A stretch of 57,963 bases of DNA, taken from positions 1 to 57,963 of the forward strand of contig JAXLRI010000022.1 of assembly GCA_046331175.1 (NCBI GenBank). Direction: 5' to 3'. Position 1 is the first letter of the stretch. Each line of letters begins with the position of its first letter. Under the pieces are notes generated by a model. It saw only the letters and a list, made by a program, of their open reading frames with translations. It was not told where the DNA came from and did not search any database. Made by a program: the position numbers and the translations under genes. This DNA is from JAWKIW01 sp046331175 (lineage in GTDB: Bacteria > Actinomycetota > Acidimicrobiia > Acidimicrobiales > Acidimicrobilacustridaceae). Below are positions 16,802 through 25,749 of the stretch, piece by piece.

Positions 16802-17797
16802 ATGCCGGGCGTGACCGATGCCGACGCCCCCACCATCTTCGCCACCGCCCCGCTGCGGGGCCCGGGCCTCGACGAGCTGCGGGCCCTGGCCACGGTGGTC
16901 GAGGACCCGTGGATCTCGGCCGAGCACATGCGGATCTTCAACGACGAGCAGCTCGCCGCCCGCATCGACGAGGTCGGCGCCGACGTCGTCATCTGCGAGG
17001 CCGACCAGTGCAGCGGCGCCGTCCTCGAGCGGCCGCTGCGGGCCATCGGATCGACCCGCGGCGACCCCACCAACGTCGACGTGGCCGGCGCCACCGCGGC
17101 GGGCATCCCCGTGCTGCACGCCCCCGGCCGCAACGCCGACGGCGTGGCCGAGCTCACCCTGGCGCTGCTGTTCGCCGTGAACCGCCACCTGCTGCCCGCC
17201 GACGCCGACGTGCGCGCCGGCGACGTCTTCAAGGACGGCACCATCCCCTACCAGCGCTTCCGGGCCTGGCAGCTCGCCGGCCAGACCGTCGGCATCGTCG
17301 GCCTGGGGGCCGTGGGCCGGGCCGCCCGCTGGCGGTTCGAGGGCATCGGCATGCGGGTCATCGCCTTCGACCCGTACAACCCCGAGGCCACCCACTCGCT
17401 CGACGACCTGCTGGCCGAGGCCGACGTCGTCTCGATGCACGCGGCACCGACGCCCGAGACGCTCGGCCTGATCGGCACCGACCAGCTCGCCCGCATGAAG
17501 ACCGGCGCCGTCTACCTGAACTCGGCGCGCGCCGGCCTGCACGACCTCGACGCGCTCACCGAGGCGCTGGCGTCGGGCCACCTCGGCGGGGCCGGCCTCG
17601 ACCACTTCACCGGCGAGGTGCTGCCGGTGGACCACCCGCTCTGCTCGATGCCCAACGTGGTGCTGACGCCCCACATCGGCGGCGCCACCTACGACACCGA
17701 GGCCAACCACACCGCGATCATCGCCGCCGACCTCGCCCGCCTCCTGGCCGGCGAGGCCCCGCTCCACTGCGCCAACCCGGAGGTCCTCGCACGATGA
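16802..17797 (+). CDS. D-isomer-specific 2-hydroxyacid dehydrogenase
   Basis: A 331-aa NAD-dependent dehydrogenase of the phosphoglycerate/formate dehydrogenase type. The substrate domain comes first (IGSTRGDPTNVDVAGATAAG, then VLHAPGRNADGVAELTLALL). It is followed by the Rossmann motif VGIVGLGAVGRAARW, the catalytic Arg in LNSARAG, an acidic residue in AGLDHFTGE and the catalytic His in LTPHIGGAT. A D-x-F-x-x-E-P motif is replaced by DHFTGEVL, so the substrate may differ from serine-pathway enzymes. ATG 16802 sits just 12 bp after the operator; GTG 16811 is an alternative. The stop overlaps the start of the aldolase gene (ATGA), so the two are translationally coupled. Confidence 0.9.
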   Translation: MPGVTDADAPTIFATAPLRGPGLDELRALATVVEDPWISAEHMRIFNDEQLAARIDEVGADVVICEADQCSGAVLERPLRAIGSTRGDPTNVDVAGATAAGIPVLHAPGRNADGVAELTLALLFAVNRHLLPADADVRAGDVFKDGTIPYQRFRAWQLAGQTVGIVGLGAVGRAARWRFEGIGMRVIAFDPYNPEATHSLDDLLAEADVVSMHAAPTPETLGLIGTDQLARMKTGAVYLNSARAGLHDLDALTEALASGHLGGAGLDHFTGEVLPVDHPLCSMPNVVLTPHIGGATYDTEANHTAIIAADLARLLAGEAPLHCANPEVLAR

Positions 17798-18468
17798 GCA
17801 CCCACGCCGACCGCACGCCCGACGAGATCGCCGCCGAGGTGCTGGCCGCGGCCAAGGCCATCCACGCGGCAGGTCTGGTCGTGGGCACCGCCGGCAACGT
17901 GTCGGCCCGGATGCCCGACGGCGAGACGGTCTGCATGACCCCGTCGTCGCTCGCCTACGAGCCGATGACCGTCGACGACCTCGTCATCGTCGACCTCGAC
18001 GGCGAGCAGGTCGGCGGCCGCGACGACCGCAAGCCCACCACCGAGAAGGTGCTGCACCTCGACTGCTACAAGCGCTACCCGGAGGTCGGTGGCGTCATCC
18101 ACTCCCACGCCCCGTACGCCTCGATGTTCGCCCTGGTGCGCGAGCCGATCCCGGCGGCGATCGAGGAGGTCGTCGTCTACATCGGCGGCGACATCCCGGT
18201 GTGCGACTACCGCACCACCGGCACCGCCGAGCTGGGCGAGGAGGTCGCCGACAAGCTCGGCGACCGCTCCGCCGCGCTGGTGGCGAACCACGGCCTGGTC
18301 TGCGTCGGCAAGTCGGCCGACGACGCCCTGCACGCCTCGCTCGTGACCGAGCGCACCGCGCAGATCGTGTGGGGCGCCCGCGCCCTCGGCCAGGTCGTGC
18401 CGATCCCCGACAAGGTCCAGACCGACTTCGGCAACGTCTACGACTTCGTCCGCCACAACATGTGGTGA
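17794..18468 (+). CDS. Class II aldolase/adducin-family protein (fuculose-phosphate aldolase-like)
   Basis: A 224-aa Zn-dependent aldolase. Motifs are VVGTAGNVSARMPDGETVCMTPSS in pieces (GNVSAR, TPSS: phosphate and backbone site), PTTEKVLHLDCYKRYP, and VGGVIHSHAPYASMF with the HxH zinc ligands. IGGDIPVCDYRTTGTAELGE and the later NHGLVCVG supply the third His. The length equals FucA/RhaD-type enzymes. ATG 17794 overlaps the dehydrogenase stop by 4 nt, and the two may act in sequence on a hydroxyacid or sugar-acid substrate. The stop TGA abuts the stop of the convergent amine oxidase with no intergenic base (TGA|TCA). Confidence 0.9.
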   Translation: MSTHADRTPDEIAAEVLAAAKAIHAAGLVVGTAGNVSARMPDGETVCMTPSSLAYEPMTVDDLVIVDLDGEQVGGRDDRKPTTEKVLHLDCYKRYPEVGGVIHSHAPYASMFALVREPIPAAIEEVVVYIGGDIPVCDYRTTGTAELGEEVADKLGDRSAALVANHGLVCVGKSADDALHASLVTERTAQIVWGARALGQVVPIPDKVQTDFGNVYDFVRHNMW

Positions 18469-19854
18469 TCAGGCGAGGCGGGCGACGAGGGTGGCGGCGA
18501 CGTCCTCACCCGAGCGCACGGCGCCGTCCATGTAGCCGGTCCAGACGGTGGCGGCCTCGGTGCCGGCCCAGTGGATGCGACCGACCGGCTGGCGCAGGGA
18601 CGGCCCGAAGGCGGTGAGGGTGCCGGGGGCGAGGTGGGCGCCGTAGCAACCGCGGCTCCACTCCTCGGCGCTCCAGTCGCGCTCGAGGTAGTCGATGGGG
18701 TGACCGGCCTTCGGCCCGAAGAAGCGCTCGAAGCAGGCGATGGTGACCCGGCGGCGATCCTCGGGTGATGTGCGGCTCCAGCGCCGGGCCTCGGCCCCCT
18801 CGAAGAAGCCGAGCAGCACGCCCGGGGTGCCGGCCGGCGGCGTGTTGTCGAAGGCGATCTGGATGGGGCCCTCGTCGCTGGTGGCCTGGCCGCTCAAGCC
18901 GTCGGCCCGCCAGAACGGCTCGTCGTAGGTGCACATCACCTTGATGACCGACCCCATGGGCATCTTCTGGGTGAGCTGGTCGCGAGCGACCGGCAGCAGC
19001 GGGCGGTAGTCGATGCGCGACGCCAAGGCGGGTGGGACGGTGACGACCACGAACCGGGCCCGCACCGAGGCGCCGTCGGCGTGGACGGTGACGCCGTCGT
19101 CGTCCTGGTCGATGCGACGGACGGGCTGGTCGAGGTGGACGCGGTCGCCGAGGGCGGCGGCAGCCCGGATGGCGATCTGCTGCGAGCCGCCGACGAAGCG
19201 GCGCTCCTGGGCGCCGTCGCGCACGCCGAGGAGGCGGTCGAGCAGGCCCCCGGCGTGGCTGTAGGCGAGGAAGTGCAGCAGCGAGAGGTCGGCTGCCTCG
19301 GCGGCGAACACGCTGGTGACGCCGAGGCGCAGCATCTCGCGGGCGCCGCGGGTGGGGACGTTGCGGCGCAGCCACGACTCGACCGTCTGGCCGTCCCAGT
19401 CGACGGCCCGCTTGGCCAGCCACGGCTCGTCGAGCGGGACGGTGCGCGCCATGCGATCGAGGCGCAGCTGCGCCTGCCCGATGCTGGCCAGCACCGGTGC
19501 CGGCAGCTTCGGGATGGTGCCCGTGTAGCGAGATGGCTCGCCCCGGTAGACGAGGAGGTTCTCGCCCTCGTCGTGGGTCGGGTACTGCTCGACGCCGAGC
19601 TCGTCGGCCCATGCCGCCAGGCGGTCCTGGGTGGGGCCGATCCACTGGCCGCCGACCTCGAGCGGCGTGCCGTCGTCGAGGTGCTGGTTGAGGATGCGGC
19701 CGCCCACGCGGTCGCGCGCCTCGAGCACGACCACCTCGTGACCGGCAGCGACCAGGTCCCGCGCTGCGGCCAGCCCCGCGAGCCCGGCGCCGACGACCAC
19801 GACCTCGGTCTCGTCGGGGACGGCGGTGGTGGTGGCGGTGATCGGCTCGGCCAT
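18469..19854 (-). CDS. Flavin monoamine oxidase family protein
   Basis: A 461-aa FAD-dependent amine oxidase. The N-terminal dinucleotide motif is VVVVGAGLAGLAAARDL and the FAD-binding ARDRVGGR box comes next, then PLEVGGQWIGPTQDRLAAW. The C-terminal FAD-interacting block is GRIHWAGTEAATVWTGYMDG, with the last helix AVRSGEDVAATLV. The HFLAYSHAGGLLDRL stretch matches bacterial MAO or putrescine oxidases. ATG 19854 follows GGAGG at 8 nt. It is convergent with the aldolase and divergent from the first beta-helix surface protein. The amine substrate is unknown. Confidence 0.92.
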   Translation of the reverse strand: MAEPITATTTAVPDETEVVVVGAGLAGLAAARDLVAAGHEVVVLEARDRVGGRILNQHLDDGTPLEVGGQWIGPTQDRLAAWADELGVEQYPTHDEGENLLVYRGEPSRYTGTIPKLPAPVLASIGQAQLRLDRMARTVPLDEPWLAKRAVDWDGQTVESWLRRNVPTRGAREMLRLGVTSVFAAEAADLSLLHFLAYSHAGGLLDRLLGVRDGAQERRFVGGSQQIAIRAAAALGDRVHLDQPVRRIDQDDDGVTVHADGASVRARFVVVTVPPALASRIDYRPLLPVARDQLTQKMPMGSVIKVMCTYDEPFWRADGLSGQATSDEGPIQIAFDNTPPAGTPGVLLGFFEGAEARRWSRTSPEDRRRVTIACFERFFGPKAGHPIDYLERDWSAEEWSRGCYGAHLAPGTLTAFGPSLRQPVGRIHWAGTEAATVWTGYMDGAVRSGEDVAATLVARLA

Positions 19855-19919
19855 GGCGCTCGCCTCCGGGGACCTCGCGACGCAGGTGGACCGCTGCACC
19901 CTCCCACAGCGGCGGGCGG

Positions 19920-19925
19920 TAGCCT
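19920..19925 (+). promoter_or_regulatory. -10 box of the first beta-helix surface gene
   Basis: TAGCCT predicts a start near 19932. It favours GTG 19970 (AGGGGA 5 nt upstream) over in-frame ATGs at 19826 and 19853 that would lie upstream of the transcript. Confidence 0.45.
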
Positions 19926-19969
19926 CGCCCGACCGGCAGGTTGGCGCCGGGTGGGAGCCAGGGGAACCG

Positions 19970-22816
19970 GTGGGACGACGACACTCGAGACGGGCCGCGG
20001 CCGCAGCGGTCACGTTCGCGCTGCTCGGCGGGATGGCGCTCACCGGGGTCGCCGCCGCGCCGCCGGCGCTCGCCGACACGGTCATCACCGTCACCACCAC
20101 CACCGACGGTGGACCCGGATCCCTGCGCGCCGCCGTCGACACCGCCAACGCCTCGGCCCAGCCCGTCACCATCGAGCTGGCCGCCACCACCTACGACCTC
20201 ACCACCTGCGCCGCCACCACCGAGGACGCCAACGTGAGCGGCGACCTCGACCTCACCGGCGCCCAACCCGTCACCATCCACGGCAACGCCGCCACCATCC
20301 ACCAGACCTGCACCGAGCGCGTCCTGCACACCCTCGCCGGAAGCGGCGGCCTCACCATCCAGAACACCACCATCACCGGCGGCCGAGGCCCGGGCGGCAT
20401 CGCCATCTGGTCCGGCTCCTCCCTCACCCTCGACCACGTCACCGTCAGCGACAGCAGGGGCCCGTCCAACTTCAGCGGCACCACCGACGGGCTGCAGCAG
20501 CAGGCCGCCGTCGCCAGCCGGCTCGGCACGACGGGGTCGCTGACGATCACCGACTCGACCGTCTCGGGCACCGTCGACGGCGCCGGCATCACCGACCTGC
20601 AGACCAGCGGCGGCACCTTCGTCGTCACCCGTTCGACCGTCAGCGGCAACGGCACCGCCGTCCTCACCACCCGCCTCGCCGCCGGCGGCATCGTCGCGGC
20701 GACGCGGGACCTCACCATCACCGACACCGAGGTCACCGGGAACAACATCTCCGGCGAGGCGCTCCCGCCCGCGTCCTGGCCGCCGCCCAACGCCACCCTC
20801 GACTACTTCGCCGGCGGCATCACCTCCTCGGTGCGGCCGCTCCTCAGCGGCACGAACTCGGTCCACGGCACCCGCCTCACCATCAAGGGCAACGCCGGCG
20901 GCATCAGCGGCGGCATCCTCTCCGTGCCCGCCGATCTGCACGACTCGGTCGTGGACGGGAACTGGGGCTTGATCGATGGCGGGATCTGCTGCGGAGCGGC
21001 GACGTCCGGCGGCTCACCCGTCACCGCGTCGATGGCCCTCGACCAGGTCCAGGTGACCAACAACCACAGCTGGGTCGGCCCCGGCGGCGTCGAGGGCGAC
21101 GGCACCATCGACCGCAGCCTGATCGCCGGCAACCAGGGGGGGACGACCGCAGGCAGCGCAGACGTCGGTGGCGTGCTCCTCGAGAACCGGTCGCTCACGG
21201 TGCAGCGCACGACGATCACCGGAAACAGCGGCAGCGTCGGCGGCTTGAGGGCGAACCCGCCGTACCCCTCCCCCGCACCGCTCGATCTCCGCCTCGACCA
21301 CGTGACCCTCTCGGACAACACCAGCACCAGGGGCCTCGGGAACGAAGCGGACAACCCTTCCGGATCCATGGAGGTGACGGCATCGATCCTCGGGGCGCCC
21401 AACGAACCCGGACCCGTGTGCAACCAGCCGGCCCTCGTGGTGTCCCACGGCTTCAACGTGGTCGGCGACTCGTCGTGTCTGGCGTCGCCGTTGGCGTCGG
21501 ATGCGGTCGGGGTGGATCCGTTGTTGGGGCCGTTGGGTGATCACGGGGGGCCGACGCAGACGCGGGTGCCGTCGGCGTTGTCGCCGGCGCGTGATCGGGT
21601 CCCGTTGGCCGACCCGGGCTGCACCGGCACCGATCAGCGTGGTGTGGCCCGTCCGCAGGGCCCCGGGTGCGACGCCGGCGCGGTCGAGGCCCACCTCGGC
21701 CGGTTCGTCACCCAGGCGCCGACCCGGGTGGTCGACACCCGCGACGGCACCGGCGGCCACAACGGCCCGATCACCGGGACCGTCGCGGTTGACCTGCCCG
21801 CCCTGCCGGCGGGGACCACCGCCGCGGTGCTCAACGTCACCGCCGACCGGCCCACCGCCGAGTCGTTTCTGTCGATCTCGCCGCCGGGCACCGACACCAC
21901 CACTGCGGTGTCGAACCTGAACTTCCCCGCCGGGCGCACCATCGCCAACCTCGTCACCGTCCCCATCGTCGACCCCGCCCACCCCAAGGCCGTGATCCAC
22001 AACAACACCGGAGCGGTGCAGGTGATCGGCGACCTCGCCGGGTGGTTCGTCGAGGACGAGCCCGATGGCACCACCGGCGCCGGGTTCACCGCCACCTCCC
22101 CCAAGCGGGTCCTCGACACCCGGCCCGGCACCACCACCGGCGGACCGGTCGGTCCGCTCGGCCCGGGTGAGACCCGCACCGTCCAGATCACCGGCGTCGA
22201 CCGCATCCCCGCCGACGCCACCGCCGTCGCGGTGAACCTCACCGCTACCGCCACCACCGCCCAATCCCACCTCACCGCCGGACCCACCGGCGCCACCCTG
22301 CCGGCGGTCTCCAACCTCAACTGGCCCGCCGGCGACACCATCGCCAACCAGGCCATCGTCCCGGTCGGTCCCGACGGCGCCATCCAGATCCGCAACAACA
22401 CCGGCACCGTCCAGGTCATCGCCGACGTCGCCGGCTGGTTCACGCCCACCGGCGGCGCCGGCTACCGGCCCGTCACCCCCGTCCGCATCCTCGACACCCG
22501 CCCTGGCACCACCACCGGCGGACCTGCCGGCCCGCTCGGCCCCGGCGCCACCCGCACCATCGACGCCGTGCAAGTACCCACCGGCGCCACCGCGGTGGTC
22601 GCCAACCTCACCGGCGTCGCCCCCACCGCCACCACCCACCTCACCGCCTGGCCCACCGGCCAACCGCTGCCCACCGCATCGAACCTCAACCTGCCCGCCG
22701 GCGCCGTGCGGCCCGTGCTCGCCACCATCGCCGTCGACCCCCAGGCCCGCTTCGACCTGCGCAACAACAGCGGCTCGATCGATGCCCTCGCCGACCTCCA
22801 GGGGTACTACGGATGA
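19970..22816 (+). CDS. Secreted beta-helix protein with triple LDTR repeats, paralog A
   Basis: About 948 aa. A signal peptide (residues 1-35, ending PALA|D) is followed by a CSLREA-like opening (TDGGPGSLRAAVDTANASAQ). A right-handed parallel beta-helix of about 500 aa is marked by recurrent LTI/TITGN/STVSGN turns and a conserved Cys pair (DLTTC ... IHQTC). A choice-of-anchor-Q-like closure follows (GGPTQTRVPSALSPARD; GCDAGAVEAH). From about residue 585 come three repeats of about 120 aa, each with R-V/I-LDTR, an SNLNxPAG box and a DVAGWF/LQGYYG end. No LPXTG or membrane anchor is visible. It is most likely a cell-surface or adhesin-like protein (inference). Its stop overlaps the start of paralog B (ATGA). 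Confidence 0.8.
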   Translation: MGRRHSRRAAAAAVTFALLGGMALTGVAAAPPALADTVITVTTTTDGGPGSLRAAVDTANASAQPVTIELAATTYDLTTCAATTEDANVSGDLDLTGAQPVTIHGNAATIHQTCTERVLHTLAGSGGLTIQNTTITGGRGPGGIAIWSGSSLTLDHVTVSDSRGPSNFSGTTDGLQQQAAVASRLGTTGSLTITDSTVSGTVDGAGITDLQTSGGTFVVTRSTVSGNGTAVLTTRLAAGGIVAATRDLTITDTEVTGNNISGEALPPASWPPPNATLDYFAGGITSSVRPLLSGTNSVHGTRLTIKGNAGGISGGILSVPADLHDSVVDGNWGLIDGGICCGAATSGGSPVTASMALDQVQVTNNHSWVGPGGVEGDGTIDRSLIAGNQGGTTAGSADVGGVLLENRSLTVQRTTITGNSGSVGGLRANPPYPSPAPLDLRLDHVTLSDNTSTRGLGNEADNPSGSMEVTASILGAPNEPGPVCNQPALVVSHGFNVVGDSSCLASPLASDAVGVDPLLGPLGDHGGPTQTRVPSALSPARDRVPLADPGCTGTDQRGVARPQGPGCDAGAVEAHLGRFVTQAPTRVVDTRDGTGGHNGPITGTVAVDLPALPAGTTAAVLNVTADRPTAESFLSISPPGTDTTTAVSNLNFPAGRTIANLVTVPIVDPAHPKAVIHNNTGAVQVIGDLAGWFVEDEPDGTTGAGFTATSPKRVLDTRPGTTTGGPVGPLGPGETRTVQITGVDRIPADATAVAVNLTATATTAQSHLTAGPTGATLPAVSNLNWPAGDTIANQAIVPVGPDGAIQIRNNTGTVQVIADVAGWFTPTGGAGYRPVTPVRILDTRPGTTTGGPAGPLGPGATRTIDAVQVPTGATAVVANLTGVAPTATTHLTAWPTGQPLPTASNLNLPAGAVRPVLATIAVDPQARFDLRNNSGSIDALADLQGYYG
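21715..22813 (+). repeat. Three LDTR/SNLN/ADVAGW domain repeats in paralog A
   Basis: The repeat units begin near 21725 (VVDTRDG), 22107 (VLDTRPG) and 22481 (ILDTRPG), about 375 bp apart. Each ends with an NNTG/NNSG turn followed by a VIxDLAGWF or LADLQGYYG strand. Related triplets lie near 24511-25638 in paralog B and 27560-28647 in paralog C. Confidence 0.8.
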
Positions 22817-25641
22817 CAGGCCACACCCACCCGACCGCACGCCACCGAGCCCTCGCCGCCGCGCTTGCCGCCGGCGGCCTCCTCGTCGCGGGCATCGCCA
22901 CCGCACCACCGGCGGCGGCCGACGTGCTCATCACGGTGACGTCGACCACCGACGGCGGACCCGGATCCCTGCGCGCCGCCATCGACACCGCCAACGCCTC
23001 GGCCCAGCCCGTCACCATCGAGCTGGCCGCGGCCACCACCTACGACCTCACCACCTGCGCCGCCCTCACCGAGGACGCCAACGTGAGCGGCGACCTCGAC
23101 CTCACCGGCACCCAACCCGTCACCATCCACGGCAACGGCGCCACCATCCACCAGACCTGCACCGGCGAGCGCGTCCTGCACACCCTCACCGGCAGCGGCG
23201 GCCTCACCATCCAGTCGGCCACCATCACCGGCGGCCGCGGCGAGACCGGCATCGCCATCTGGGCCAACGCCTCGCTGTCGCTCGAGCACACGGCGGTCTC
23301 CGACGCCGTCGGGAGCTCCAACCCCACCGACGCGAACGCGGCGGCGGTCAGGACCGGCGGGTCGGGCAGCCTGTCGATCGCGACGTCGACCATCAGCGGC
23401 ACCGTGAACGGCGCCGGCATCGCCGACCTGCAGATCAACGGGACCTTCACCGTGAGCGGCACCACGGTGAGCGACAACGGGGCCGGGCTCGGGGTCAGCC
23501 TGTACAACCTCTATGCCGGCGGCATCGTCGGCGGCAGCCGCGACCTGACGATCAGCGACTCGACCGCGTCGGGCAACAACCTCTCGAACGGCCCCATCCC
23601 GCCGCCGAGCTGGCCGGCGGGCGTGGGCGTCAACGGCTACGCCGGTGGCATCAGCATGGTCGGCGCCAACGGGTCCGGGACGCACGGCCTGCACGCCACC
23701 CGGCTGACCGTCCAGGGCAACGTGGGCGGACGGATGGGTGGCCTCGTCGCCGTGCCCTTGGAGCTGCACGACTCGGCCGTCGACGGCAACTGGGGTGCCG
23801 CCGTCGGCGGCCTGGCCGGCGGGAGCGGCATGGTCCTCGACGGGGTCCGGCTCACGAACAACCACGCCAGCATCGGCGTCGGTGGCTTCGACGGGGCCGG
23901 CACCGTCGACCGCAGCATCATCGCCGGCAACAGCTCGAGCGTCGGGGCCGGGCTGGTCGACTACGGGTCGATGACCATCTCCCGCACGACGATCACCGGC
24001 AACAGCGGCAACGTCGGCGGTCTGGTCACCTACGAGTCACCGGGCTCACCCCGGCTGGACCTCCGCCTGGACCACGTGACGTTGGTCGGCAACACCAGCA
24101 CCGGTGGGGTTGGCAGCGAGGTGCAGCTCGCCTCCGGCATCCCTGGCTCGCTCGAGCTGACGGCCTCGATCGTCGGGGCCCCGAACGAGCCCGGCCCCGT
24201 GTGCCAGACCAATGGCAAGCCGACGGCCTCCGGCGGCGCCAACGTGGTGGGCGACACGTCGTGCCTGGCGACACCCCTGGCGACCGACGCCACGGGGGTC
24301 GACCCCGAGCTGGCACCCCTGGCCGACAACGGCGGACCCACCCAGACCCGGCTGCCCAAGGCCGGTTCCCCCGCCGTCGACCGTCAGCCCACCTCCGACG
24401 CCGGCTGCGCCGACGCCGACCAGCGAGGCGTCGCCCGTCCCCAGGGCCCCGGCTGCGACGCCGGCGCCGTCGAGGCGGTCAAGGCCGGCTACCACCCGGT
24501 GACGCCGCAGCGGATCTTCGACACCCGCGACGGCACGGGCACCACGAAGGTGCCGCTGGGGCCGGGCGAGATCCGCACCCTCGAGGTGCACGCCACCTCG
24601 CCGGTGCCCCAGCAGCACGTGTCGGCGGTGGTCCTCAACGTCACCGCCGACCGCCCCACCCAGGACTCCCACCTGTCGCTGTGGCCGGCGGGCCAGCCCG
24701 ACCCGGGCACGTCGAACCTGAACTTCGCCCCCGGACGCACCATCGCCAACCTCGTCACCGTCCCGCTGGGCGACACCCGCGACGTGCAGATCCGCAACAA
24801 CCGGGGCGACGTCGAGGTGATCGTCGACCTGGCCGGCTGGTACGACGACGGCCTCGCCGACCCCACGTCGCCCGCCGTCGGCCCGGCCCCGGCGCCGTGC
24901 CCGTGCGGCGACGGGCTGACACCGATCACGCCGGCGCGCGTGCTCGACACCCGACCCGGCACGACGGTCGGCGGACCGGCCACTCCCTTCGGGCCGGGCG
25001 AGGAGCGCACCGTCGCCGTCGCCGGTGTCGCCGGCATCCCCGCCGACGCCGACGCCGTGGTGGTCAACCTCACGGTCACCGGCACCACGGCGGCCTCGCA
25101 CCTGACCGCCTGGCCCGACGGCGGCACCGCCCCCGACGTGTCGAACCTCAACTGGCCGGTGGGCGACACCATCGCCAACCTCGCCATCGTCAAGGTGGGG
25201 ACCGGCGGCACCATCCGGCTGCGCAACAACAGCGGCCAGGCCCAGGTGCTCGCCGACGTGGCGGGCTGGTTCCGCGGCGGGCTCGGCAGCAGCCGCTTCA
25301 CCCCGACGCACCCCACCCGCATCCTCGACACCCGAGGCGGCGGGGTGGTGTCGCCCACCCGCTTCGGCCCGGGCGAGGCGCGCACGGTACCGGCCCACGT
25401 GCCGGCCGGCGCCACGGCGGTGGTCCTCAACCTGACCGGCGTGTTCGCCACCGCCACCACCCACCTCACCGCGTGGCCGGCGGGCCAACCGCTGCCGACG
25501 GCATCGAACCTCAACCTCCCGTCGGGCGTCGTGCGCCCCAACGCCGCCACCACCGGGTTGTCGCCGGCCGGGGCCTTCGCCCTGCGCAACAACAGCGGCA
25601 CGATCGACGTGGTCGCCGACGCCTTCGGCTACTACGGCTGA
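22813..25641 (+). CDS. Secreted beta-helix protein with triple LDTR repeats, paralog B
   Basis: A 942-aa paralog of A with the same plan. The signal peptide (residues 1-36) ends PPAAA|D. The CSLREA-like start TTDGGPGSLRAAIDTANASA leads into a beta-helix to about residue 520, a DQRGVARPQGPGCDAGAVEA closure, and then LDTR repeats at about residues 566 (IFDTRDG), 708 (VLDTRPG) and 835 (ILDTRGG), ending in DAFGYYG. Between repeats 1 and 2 there is a Pro/Cys linker (PAPAPCPCGDG) absent from A. ATG 22813 overlaps the A stop by 4 nt, so B is co-translated with A. The first ~120 codons are nearly identical to A at DNA level, while the helix body has diverged. Confidence 0.8.
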   Translation: MTGHTHPTARHRALAAALAAGGLLVAGIATAPPAAADVLITVTSTTDGGPGSLRAAIDTANASAQPVTIELAAATTYDLTTCAALTEDANVSGDLDLTGTQPVTIHGNGATIHQTCTGERVLHTLTGSGGLTIQSATITGGRGETGIAIWANASLSLEHTAVSDAVGSSNPTDANAAAVRTGGSGSLSIATSTISGTVNGAGIADLQINGTFTVSGTTVSDNGAGLGVSLYNLYAGGIVGGSRDLTISDSTASGNNLSNGPIPPPSWPAGVGVNGYAGGISMVGANGSGTHGLHATRLTVQGNVGGRMGGLVAVPLELHDSAVDGNWGAAVGGLAGGSGMVLDGVRLTNNHASIGVGGFDGAGTVDRSIIAGNSSSVGAGLVDYGSMTISRTTITGNSGNVGGLVTYESPGSPRLDLRLDHVTLVGNTSTGGVGSEVQLASGIPGSLELTASIVGAPNEPGPVCQTNGKPTASGGANVVGDTSCLATPLATDATGVDPELAPLADNGGPTQTRLPKAGSPAVDRQPTSDAGCADADQRGVARPQGPGCDAGAVEAVKAGYHPVTPQRIFDTRDGTGTTKVPLGPGEIRTLEVHATSPVPQQHVSAVVLNVTADRPTQDSHLSLWPAGQPDPGTSNLNFAPGRTIANLVTVPLGDTRDVQIRNNRGDVEVIVDLAGWYDDGLADPTSPAVGPAPAPCPCGDGLTPITPARVLDTRPGTTVGGPATPFGPGEERTVAVAGVAGIPADADAVVVNLTVTGTTAASHLTAWPDGGTAPDVSNLNWPVGDTIANLAIVKVGTGGTIRLRNNSGQAQVLADVAGWFRGGLGSSRFTPTHPTRILDTRGGGVVSPTRFGPGEARTVPAHVPAGATAVVLNLTGVFATATTHLTAWPAGQPLPTASNLNLPSGVVRPNAATTGLSPAGAFALRNNSGTIDVVADAFGYYG

Positions 25642-25688
25642 GCCCGGGCCCACCGGCGAACCGCCCGGCACGGCACCGGCGCTCCGCG

Positions 25689-25694
25689 TAGGGT
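25689..25694 (+). promoter_or_regulatory. -10 box of paralog C
   Basis: TAGGGT predicts a start near 25701, giving paralog C its own promoter. It supports ATG 25750 and excludes the in-frame GTG at 25693, which lies inside this box. Confidence 0.45.
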
Positions 25695-25749
25695 GGTGCA
25701 CCAAGGAGCAGCACGAGCGGCGGGCTGCCCGGTGCCGGGGGTGGGGACC

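Noticed and set aside
19826..19969. The upstream extension of paralog A starting at 19826 or 19853
   Set aside because: It overlaps the divergent amine oxidase start and lies before the TAGCCT -10 box. The residues are not signal-like, and GTG 19970 has a ribosome site and an immediate signal peptide.
18469..20190. N-terminal extension of the amine oxidase antisense to paralog A, which looks conserved because similar frames appear opposite B and C
   Set aside because: The similarity only mirrors the paralogous signal/CSLREA regions on the other strand. The oxidase has a good start at 19854 with GGAGG.
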